A stretch of 39,102 nucleotides of DNA from Betaproteobacteria bacterium (GTDB lineage Bacteria; Pseudomonadota; Gammaproteobacteria; Burkholderiales; Casimicrobiaceae), in NCBI GenBank assembly GCA_016717855.1, contig JADKEV010000045.1:1-39102 (forward strand), written 5' to 3'. Below are positions 33,128 to 39,102 of this stretch, in pieces. The notes beneath the pieces were generated by a model that made no database searches, was not told the DNA's origin, and saw only the letters and a list, made by a program, of their open reading frames with translations. Position 1 is the stretch's first letter. Every line of letters starts with the position of its first letter. The position numbers were made by a program, and so were the translations under genes.

Positions 33128-34504
33128 ATGGCCGGCGCTCTCTATGTATGGATGAACGGCGAGCATGTCGGCGTCTGGCGCAGTTCCCGCGCCGGTGTGC
33201 CGACTTTCAGGTACGACCTGGATTGGACGCGCTCGCCTTCGGCCCGGGCGCTGTCCTTGTCTCTCCCGATCACCGCCGGCAACGGCGAGCACCGCGGCGA
33301 CGTCGTGGCCAACTATTTCGAGAACCTGCTGCCCGACAGCACTCGAATTCGCAAGCGGCTGAGTTCCCGATTTCGCACCAGGTCCATCGCCGCGTTTGAT
33401 CTGCTCACGGCGATTGGCCGCGACTGCGTCGGCGCGGTTCAACTACTGCCGGAGGGCCAGGAGCCACAAGGATGGAATCGCGTCGAGTCCGAACCGCTTG
33501 GCGAGGAGCAGGTCGAGCGCATATTGATGGCCTCCACTTCGGACGCCCCGCTTGGCCAGCACAACGAGGAAGACGACTTTCGCATCTCCATCGCCGGCGC
33601 CCAGGAAAAGACCGCCCTGCTTCGTTTCGGCGGTGTCTGGCAGCGCCCGCATGGCGCGACCCCAACCACCCACATACTGAAGCTGCCGCTCGGCATGGTG
33701 GGCAACATGCGCGCGGATCTATCCGACTCGGTCGAGAATGAATGGCTGTGCGCACGGATCTTGCGCGAACTCGGGCTGCCTGTTGCGGTGACCGAGATGG
33801 CTGCCTTCGGCGCGCAAGGCGCATTGGTGGTCGAGCGTTTCGACCGGCGCTGGCAAGGAATCCCGCACGGCGCTCAGGACGAAGTTGGATTCGTTCCCAC
33901 CGACAGAACGTGGATCGCCAGACTGCCCCAGGAGGACATGTGTCAGGCAACGGGCACGCCGCCAACCCTCAGGTACGAGTCCGACGGCGGCCCGTCGATG
34001 CTGACTTGCCTTGAGTTGCTGGCCAACGGCGAGCGGGCAGACATCGACCGCGCCCATTTCGCGCTGGCCCAGTTCGCCTTCTGGTTACTCGCGGCAACGG
34101 ATGGCCATGCGAAGAACTTCTCCATCTTTCACCACCGCGGCGGCACCTTTCGCCTCACACCGCTTTATGACGTGATCTCCGCCTGGCCGATCATCGGCAA
34201 AGGGCAGAACCTGATCCCGGCGCATAAGGCCAGGTTGGCGATGGGGCTGCACTCAACCAACACCCACTACAGGCTAAGTGAAATTCGAGCCCTGCATTGG
34301 ATGGGCCTGGCCAAGCGTTGCGGCGCGCCGGGCGTATGGGAACAAATGCTGGGAATGGCGCGCGGGGTCAACGTCGCGCTCGAAGGCGTTCAGCGCCGGC
34401 TGCCTGCGAACTATCCAGGGCGCGTCTGGGACAGGGTGCAGGCTGGAATGACGCGGCATGCCGACCAGTTCATGCGGGAGGCCGAGTCGATACGCGCGGT
34501 TTGA
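33128..34504 (+). CDS. hipA: HipA-type serine/threonine kinase toxin
   Basis: A 458-residue kinase, slightly longer than E. coli HipA (440) and very similar to it along its length. Landmarks are FRISIAGAQEKTALL (S154 corresponds to the autophosphorylated S150 of E. coli), HILKLPLG (ATP lysine), ALVVERFDRRW, RLPQEDMCQATG, the catalytic loop TDGHAKNFS (D325) and the metal-binding YDVIS (D348). All key residues are present, so it looks active. E. coli HipA phosphorylates glutamyl-tRNA synthetase, causing growth arrest and persistence; the same target is likely here. Start: ATG 33128, two bases beyond the hipB stop; GTG 33122 overlapping that stop is an alternative. Confidence 0.95.
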   Translation: MAGALYVWMNGEHVGVWRSSRAGVPTFRYDLDWTRSPSARALSLSLPITAGNGEHRGDVVANYFENLLPDSTRIRKRLSSRFRTRSIAAFDLLTAIGRDCVGAVQLLPEGQEPQGWNRVESEPLGEEQVERILMASTSDAPLGQHNEEDDFRISIAGAQEKTALLRFGGVWQRPHGATPTTHILKLPLGMVGNMRADLSDSVENEWLCARILRELGLPVAVTEMAAFGAQGALVVERFDRRWQGIPHGAQDEVGFVPTDRTWIARLPQEDMCQATGTPPTLRYESDGGPSMLTCLELLANGERADIDRAHFALAQFAFWLLAATDGHAKNFSIFHHRGGTFRLTPLYDVISAWPIIGKGQNLIPAHKARLAMGLHSTNTHYRLSEIRALHWMGLAKRCGAPGVWEQMLGMARGVNVALEGVQRRLPANYPGRVWDRVQAGMTRHADQFMREAESIRAV

Positions 34505-34835
34505 TCTGCTGCCGGGTTCAGGCGATCGCGATATTCGTGGCATACGTGATCCGGGCCGATCTGAACAGCATGTCCGAGGCGATCATTCCGGCCGGAATTG
34601 TGGTGGATTGTCTGATCCGCATCAACAACGCGATCGATGCGGCCTATGCGCGAAGCACGTCGGCGACCATACTATCAAGGGCTGCCGGATGAACCCATCG
34701 AGGCAGCAAACGCCGAACCACCGCGCCTTGAACCAGAACCTGCCTCTTTCGCACTGCCGCACCAGGCCGCATCGCTCTGAGTGCATTGCGACACGGTTTC
34801 GTTGCCCCCTGCTCACGATTTCCGGAGCCACCACG
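34505..34835. other. Intergenic stretch after hipA
   Basis: This 331-base interval has no gene that can be supported. A short frame from ATG 34571 to 34692 (40 codons) has no ribosome site and no recognisable similarity. GGAG at 34824 belongs to the following DUF1566 gene. No terminator hairpin with a T-run was seen after hipA. Confidence 0.5.
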
Positions 34836-35636
34836 ATGATCCGCCACTCGCCTCTATTGCCGGTTGCCTTCCTGCTCGCCGCCATGCCTGCTCACGCGGC
34901 CGGTTTGCCTGATACCGGCCAGGACACCTGCTACAACGATACCAACGCCGATAGCACGGCCGCGTCCGGTCCGGCCAGCATCGCCCGCGATGGCGGGACG
35001 CACCCACGCCAGGACTGCCGCTATGGGCGTGATCCCGCCGCCGCCGCGAGCGCGCAGCCCAAGACCGGCGCCGGCGCCAAGGGCTTCGACTACACCAAGA
35101 TCGCCAACAACGGCACCGCGCTGGCCGCCACCGCTACGTTGGGCACCGCCGCCACCGATTGGGCATGCACCCGCGACAACATCACCGGCCTGACCTGGGA
35201 GGTCAAGACCGCCACGGTCACCGACTTGCGTTACACCGCCCATACTTATACCTGGTACAACAGCAACGGCAACACCAACGGCGGGAACGCGGGCGGGGCG
35301 GGGACCAACACCTGTCGTGCCACGCTGCCCGGCAGCCAGTGCAACACCCAGGCCTTCGTCGCAGCCGTGAACGCCACAGCATTGTGCAGCTACGCGGACT
35401 GGCGGTTGCCATCGTTGCGCGAGCTCCGGACACTGAACCACTTCGGCCGCTTCGCGCCGAGCCTCGACATCACGTACTTCCCCAATACTCGGGACTACGG
35501 CCACTGGTCCTCCACGCATATCGCCGAGACCTATGCAACGACGGCCTGGGTCGTGGGCTCCAACGTTGGAGGCACTTTCGGCGGCAACAAGACCGACGAC
35601 TACGACGTGCGGCTGGTGCGCGGCGGGCCCTTCTAG
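34836..35636 (+). CDS. Exported DUF1566 (Lcl C-terminal) protein
   Basis: A 266-residue protein with a Sec signal (LLPVAFLLAAMPAHAAG) and GGAG before the ATG. The mature part starts LPDTGQDTCYND. The DUF1566 domain is seen as DNITGLTWEVKT, CSYADWRLPSLRELRTL, GHWSSTHIAETY and the terminal VRLVRGG. The aromatic-rich WRLPS and VRLVRGG motifs are shared with formylglycine-generating-enzyme/C-type-lectin-like folds. Several cysteine pairs suggest periplasmic disulfides. Function is unknown; such proteins are usually exported and often occur in tandem copies, as here. Confidence 0.85.
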   Translation: MIRHSPLLPVAFLLAAMPAHAAGLPDTGQDTCYNDTNADSTAASGPASIARDGGTHPRQDCRYGRDPAAAASAQPKTGAGAKGFDYTKIANNGTALAATATLGTAATDWACTRDNITGLTWEVKTATVTDLRYTAHTYTWYNSNGNTNGGNAGGAGTNTCRATLPGSQCNTQAFVAAVNATALCSYADWRLPSLRELRTLNHFGRFAPSLDITYFPNTRDYGHWSSTHIAETYATTAWVVGSNVGGTFGGNKTDDYDVRLVRGGPF

Positions 35637-35729
35637 TCCCCTCTCGCCGGGCATCGCCGTGACCTTGCATCGCCGCTTCCTTCACCATCGCCTTCGCTGC
35701 CGGTGCCGCACACCGGCCTGGAGTTCGTC

Positions 35730-36812
35730 ATGAGCCGTCTTCCCTTCCCACTGGCCGTTCTCGCCGCCCTGCTGGCTGCCGCACCTGGTGCAGGTACAGC
35801 ATCGTGCACCGCCGGCAACCCCAACTCGGCCGTGATCGAGGCCACGCCAACCGCTGCCTTTACCAGTCACGGCGACGGTACGGTCACCCACCAACTGACC
35901 GGCCTGATGTGGAAGCAATGCGCACAGGGCACGAGTGGAACGGGCTGTGCTCCAACAGCGTCGATGGAATTTACCTGGCGCGCCGCGCTGGCGGCCGCCG
36001 CGGCCGAAACCACTGCCGGTTATCACGACTGGCGCCTGCCAAATCAGCGCGAGCTCGAATCCATCGTCGAGCCCTGCGGACGGGAGCCGGCCATCAATCA
36101 GAGCGTGTTCCCGGGTACGCCATCCGTGGAATTCTGGTCCGGTACCACGCGTGTCTCGCCGACGAGCGCATGGTACATCGAGTTCGGCAGCGGCAGCTCC
36201 AGTTACGACTTGAAGACTGGCAGCCGCTACGCGCGACTGGTGCGCGGCGGCCAGCGCGCGGACACGACCGATGCGCAGACGGTCCGGCCCGGTGTGGTCG
36301 AGTATCTCGATACGGCCGACTTTCCGAATTCCCCGGGCGGACATTTTTTCTATACGTCGGAAGCAGCCGAACAGGCCGCGGTCGACGCCGGCGCCGCCGG
36401 AAACTTCGTGCGCACCGGACGCCTGTTCCTGACTGGCGGCCCCGCGGCTGTATGCCGCTTCTACGGGTCGATAACGCCGGGTCCCAACTCGCACTTCTTC
36501 ACCGTCGATGCCGCCGAGTGCAACGCATTGATCGCCGCACAGGTCACCCCCACGCCCACGACGGTGCAGCAGTGGAACTACGAAGGCCTGCCCTACTCGA
36601 CGACGCCGGCCAACGTCGCGGCGAACGGGACGCGCTCGTGTCCGCCGCATACGCTGCCCCTCTATCGCGCGTACAACAATGCCTATCCGCCCAGCGGGCC
36701 GAAGAATGCATGGGATTCCAACCATCGATTCACGCCTTCGCTCGCCGACATATCCGAGATGGTGGCCGCTGGCTGGCGGGACGAGGGGCTCGTGTTCTGC
36801 ACGGTGGAGTAG
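35730..36812 (+). CDS. Exported protein with DUF1566 and DUF5648-like domains
   Basis: A 360-residue protein; signal peptide LPFPLAVLAALLAAAPGAGTA, GGAG before the ATG. The first half is a DUF1566 domain (GLMWKQCAQG, YHDWRLPNQRELESI, EFWSGTT, YARLVRGG). The second half, after a short linker with VVEYLDTADFPNSPGGHFF, has the repeated F/Y-rich pattern of DUF5648: CRFYGSITPGPNSHFFT, WNYEGLPYS, LYRAYNNAYP, NHRFTP and WRDEGLVFC. That domain is found on cell-surface and secreted proteins. It shares an apparent exported-protein cluster with the preceding gene, 93 bases upstream. Function is unknown. Confidence 0.86.
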   Translation: MSRLPFPLAVLAALLAAAPGAGTASCTAGNPNSAVIEATPTAAFTSHGDGTVTHQLTGLMWKQCAQGTSGTGCAPTASMEFTWRAALAAAAAETTAGYHDWRLPNQRELESIVEPCGREPAINQSVFPGTPSVEFWSGTTRVSPTSAWYIEFGSGSSSYDLKTGSRYARLVRGGQRADTTDAQTVRPGVVEYLDTADFPNSPGGHFFYTSEAAEQAAVDAGAAGNFVRTGRLFLTGGPAAVCRFYGSITPGPNSHFFTVDAAECNALIAAQVTPTPTTVQQWNYEGLPYSTTPANVAANGTRSCPPHTLPLYRAYNNAYPPSGPKNAWDSNHRFTPSLADISEMVAAGWRDEGLVFCTVE

Positions 36813-36838
36813 CGCTTTTCCGCCAGTTACAGGGAACC

Positions 36839-36925
36839 ATGACCATGCCTCGATCCCCGCACACCCTCATGTTCGCATTGCCGCTCGCTGCCGCTTGCGT
36901 CCATGCGGCCGGGCTTCCGGATTGA
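36839..36925 (+). pseudogene. Truncated third DUF1566 gene (signal peptide only)
   Basis: ATG 36839 follows AGGGA and gives a 28-residue signal-peptide-like product ending AACVHAAGLPD, matching AMPAHAAGLPD of the gene at 34836. Where that gene continues DTGQDTC, this one hits a stop at 36923. Similarity breaks exactly where the 20-base AGGATAG repeat begins, so the rest was probably lost through mobile-element activity. Confidence 0.72.
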
Positions 36926-36944
36926 GGATAGTCAATTCAATGGC
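36925..36944 (+). repeat. 20-base direct repeat, left copy
   Basis: AGGATAGTCAATTCAATGGC; the right copy at 38442-38461 differs at one base. It starts at the breakpoint of the truncated DUF1566 gene. Confidence 0.75.
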
Positions 36945-37061
36945 GCGACTTGAAGTACCGGCGGCCACTGCACCCTTGTCAACCGCGAGTCTTGCATGCA
37001 CGGGCACCAGAAGATCTCCCTCTGGTTCCGCGCATCGAGCTGCTCGACACCGACTTGAATC

Positions 37062-37310
37062 TTAGCGAGATGCTGCCGACGGCGGGAAGTCGAGCGATCC
37101 AGAGACTAGATTGCCATTCAACAGTGTCGCAAAACACCGGAAGTCTCTTGGTTCCTGAAGCGTTATATCCAGCGGGTCACGGTCGCATACGATCGGATCC
37201 GCGTACTTGCCCGGCTCTTGCGTGCCCTTGACATGTTCTTCGAATCCGGCGAAAGCGGCTGCCGTGGTGTATGTCTTCAGGGCCTCTTCCAAGGTGACCG
37301 CTACCAGCAT
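37062..37310 (-). pseudogene. C-terminal remnant of an amidohydrolase-3 (YtcJ-like) protein
   Basis: On the - strand about 80 residues beginning VAVTLEEALKTYTTAAAFAG, then FEEHVKGTQEPGKYADPIVC and DRDPLDI, and on to TLLNGNLVSGSLD, match the last part of YtcJ-type amidohydrolases, which end with a 'GKxADxxVLDRDP' block. The metal-binding barrel is absent. It is joined within about 30 bases to an argininosuccinate lyase-like fragment in another frame, so neither can be functional. Confidence 0.62.
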
Positions 37311-37327
37311 CGAGACCAGCTGCCCGA

Positions 37328-37597
37328 TTACGTGCGCGATCCCGACATGACAGTCTCGGTGTGCTGTGCGGCACGATTGAGAAAGGCGCATTGCAGCAGG
37401 CAAAGTCGCTTGCCGAAGAGCAAGCACCATTCACGAACGCGCATCCGGTCGATGGTCGCGTTGATGTCGTTTCTACTGCGACCGACGTGGATCTGGCCCC
37501 CGGTCTCGATTCCCACCAGCTCCACCAACCGGGCTTCGCTCGTCAGCGAGCGGCTGGCTGAGACGCCTACCTTCTGGCATATGAACGAACATTGCAA
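37328..37597 (-). pseudogene. Remnant of an argininosuccinate lyase-like gene
   Basis: The - strand reads RLVELVGIETGGQIHVGRSR, then NDINATIDRMRVRE and RAAQHTETVMSG. This is the GRSRND signature region and following helix of the argininosuccinate lyase/fumarase superfamily (about 65 residues of roughly 470). Both flanks are missing. The fragment diverges from the LysR gene at 37673, a common pairing of accessory argH paralogues with LysR and Bug genes in Burkholderiales. Confidence 0.68.
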
Positions 37598-37672
37598 GCC
37601 AATTCATAAATATCAAACGGCAATAATTGCGTAATTCATAACTCGAGGCTATGACTTGAAAAGGAGCCGTTA

Positions 37673-38419
37673 ATGTCCATGCCGACCTACCGTCAGATCG
37701 AAGCGTTCAAGGCAGTTATGGAGGTCGGTCGCGTCACGGATGCGGCAAACAAGCTCCATCTATCTCAGCCGGCGGTCAGCAAGTTGCTTGCGAACCTCGA
37801 GCTCGTGCTTGGCCTGCAATTGTTTTCAAGGAGCAAAAAGAGGTTGACGCCGACCGCCGAGGCGCAGGCGCTGCTGCGCGAGATCAACAAGGTCTTCGTC
37901 GGTATCCAGGCGGTGACTCGCCTTGCGAGCGAATTGGGTAACATGCGCATCGGGGAGCTGACTATAGTGAGCGTGGCGGCGTTCGGCCAGCGCCATGTTC
38001 CTCGCGTCATCGCCGAGTTTCTTAAGAAGCACGACTCGGTCAATATCGGCCTGCATCTACGCAATTCGTTAGATGTCGCGGACTGGACCGCGTCGCAGAA
38101 AGCCGATATCGGAATCTCGATGATGCCGGTGGATCACCCGGCAGTCAGGCACGAAATCTTGTGCGAGGTTGATGCCGTCTGTGTCATTCCCATCGGCCAT
38201 CGGCTGTGCAAAAAGCGATTCATCGAGCCGCGTGACCTCGCCGGCGAAACTTTCATATCGTTTACGCCGGATGGCAGGCTGCGGCACGTCATCGACAGTG
38301 TGTTCGAACGGGCGCGCGTCTCCAGAGATCTGCGTATCGGCGCCAACAGGTCAACTTCAGTTCGCCGCCCTTGGCCGAACCCTGGCCCGCCGTCTCGAAG
38401 CGCAAAGTGCTCAAGTTGA
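37673..38419 (+). pseudogene. LysR-family regulator, C-terminus lost
   Basis: ATG 37673 follows AAAGGAG. The HTH is intact (RQIEAFKAVMEVGRVTDAAN, then KLHLSQPAVSKLLANLE), and the effector domain is normal through FIEPRDLAGETFISFTPDGR and SRDLRIGAN (about residue 225). After about 38347 the frame enters unrelated DNA (RSTSVRRPW onward) and stops, so about 75 C-terminal residues are missing. DNA binding could survive; regulated activation is unlikely. It was probably the regulator of the divergent operon now reduced to the argH-like and amidohydrolase fragments. Confidence 0.85.
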
Positions 38420-38441
38420 AGCGCTTGAGCAGCGGGCCTTA

Positions 38442-38461
38442 AGGATAGGCAATTCAATGGC
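38442..38461 (+). repeat. 20-base direct repeat, right copy
   Basis: AGGATAGGCAATTCAATGGC, one mismatch to the copy at 36925. It lies about 95 bases after the LysR breakpoint and just beyond the 3' end of the IS91-like transposase remnant. Confidence 0.75.
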
Positions 38462-38496
38462 CCCCGCCCGGGTATCCTTGATGGCTTGGTCGTGGT

Positions 38497-39102
38497 CCAG
38501 GTCAGTGGTAAGACTTCATAGATGCGCGCCAGCAGCATCGCCCATAGATAGCGCGCGGCGGCGCGGTGCGCCGACTGCTGTTGCGCGCCGGCGGGATCCG
38601 CTGGCGGCGGTGACGGAACCGGCACCGGCGCCAGGGCGGCAATCTTGCCGATCAACTCCAGCGGCGTGAGCACCAGCGTGCTGGGCCCACCCGGGCGCGG
38701 CTTGGGGCAGAGGTAGGCCAGATGTTCGGCATCGTGTTGCTGCCGATGCGCCGCCGTCTCCACCATGCGCCGGGTGTTGCACGATGGGCACACGCCCCGG
38801 GCTTTGCACGAGAAAGCAACCAAGAAGTCGTGCCCGCGCTCAGCGCAAGAGGCGCACGCATCAAGGAGGCGCGGATAGCGCCAAGGGCGAGGATGCCACA
38901 TTCGAGGTAGCGCCGAAACGCGTGTTTGACATAAGCCGGCGGTGCGGCGTCATCCGGCCCGGCCGCGAGCGCCAGGCAGGTCTCGAAGTGGGCCTGGCCG
39001 GTGCGATACCACAGCGTGTGTTCGGGACGGCAGCGCTGATAGCACCGGGTGCCGGACGGCGCCGGTTTGACTGCGGCAGGTGCGTATCCCCCCGGCTTTC
39101 CC
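38497..39102 (-). pseudogene. Internally deleted IS91-family transposase
   Basis: Read on the - strand from the window edge, the pieces are: an N-terminal part with FRRYLECGILA; a frame change; the zinc-ribbon part GHDFLVAFSCKARGVCPSCN; then an abrupt jump (TAAHRQQHDAEHLAYL) to the C-terminal part AYLCPKPRPGG, LVLTPLELIGKIAAL and ARYLWAMLLARIYEVLPL. These are the ends of IS91-type (Y2/HUH) transposases. The central catalytic region with the HUH and tyrosine motifs is missing, as is a second block before ARYLW. It cannot be active. The 5' end may continue beyond the window. Confidence 0.82.

Noticed and set aside
36950..37231. Open frame of 93 codons on the + strand after the DUF1566 remnant
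   Set aside because: It lacks a ribosome site and overlaps the clearer amidohydrolase fragment on the other strand.
1..39102. tRNA, rRNA or riboswitch
   Set aside because: No cloverleaf with a TTCGAATC-like T arm, rRNA core segment or recognisable riboswitch consensus was seen by eye; a covariance-model scan would be needed to exclude small RNAs.

Overview
The window reads as a GC-rich betaproteobacterial chromosome segment, most likely Burkholderiales. The reasons are third-codon GC bias, periplasmic Bug/tripartite-tricarboxylate-type binding proteins, a narK-narGHJI operon with a parvulin gene at its end, an HAA-type (liv) ABC operon, and GTAG-type REP repeats. This placement is an inference from gene content.

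Layout. (1) 1-9667, + strand: respiratory nitrate reduction. It holds narK (MFS nitrate/nitrite transporter), narG, narH, narJ and narI, then a parvulin-type prolyl isomerase and a small unknown protein, all tightly spaced. (2) 9782-12181: a lipoprotein-like phospholipase D/cardiolipin-synthase family protein and a secreted protein of unknown function. (3) 12253-18211, - strand: livF-G-M-H-K, a complete branched-chain-amino-acid-type ABC transporter, with an imidazolonepropionase-like amidohydrolase upstream. A PcaD-like alpha/beta hydrolase is divergent from it. (4) 19354-25217: a membrane protein of unknown function, an orphan GHKL ATPase, an adhesin-E-like secreted protein, the N-terminal stub of an ArsR regulator with its promoter and operator intact, a dual-specificity-type phosphatase and an orphan GltI-type binding protein. 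(5) 25295-27415: a complete Bug protein, then a collapsed divergent LysR/Bug pair, then a small membrane protein. (6) 28120-32639: the most interesting block, four closely spaced + strand genes. They encode a cytosolic coiled-coil protein, an inner-membrane protein with a large cytosolic part and a periplasmic OmpA peptidoglycan-binding domain, a Ras/Rab-like small GTPase, and a PAS-linked class III nucleotide cyclase. Together they look like a signalling device linking the cell wall to a GTPase switch and a cyclic nucleotide. (7) 32694-34504: a HipBA-type toxin-antitoxin pair with three evenly spaced operator palindromes over its promoter. (8) 34836-36925: two exported DUF1566 proteins and a truncated third copy. 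(9) 36923-39102: a gene graveyard. It holds fragments of an amidohydrolase-3 protein and an argininosuccinate lyase-like protein, a C-terminally truncated LysR regulator, and an internally deleted IS91-family transposase that runs off the window.

Repeats are a second theme. Seven copies of a roughly 31-bp hairpin with a 5' GTAG tetranucleotide are scattered in intergenic spaces, some in opposed pairs; one copy supplies the stop codon of a gene. Their only consistent internal variation is the middle base of a GNA loop. A different 27-bp tandem palindromic repeat separates livG from livF. No rRNA, tRNA or CRISPR array was seen.
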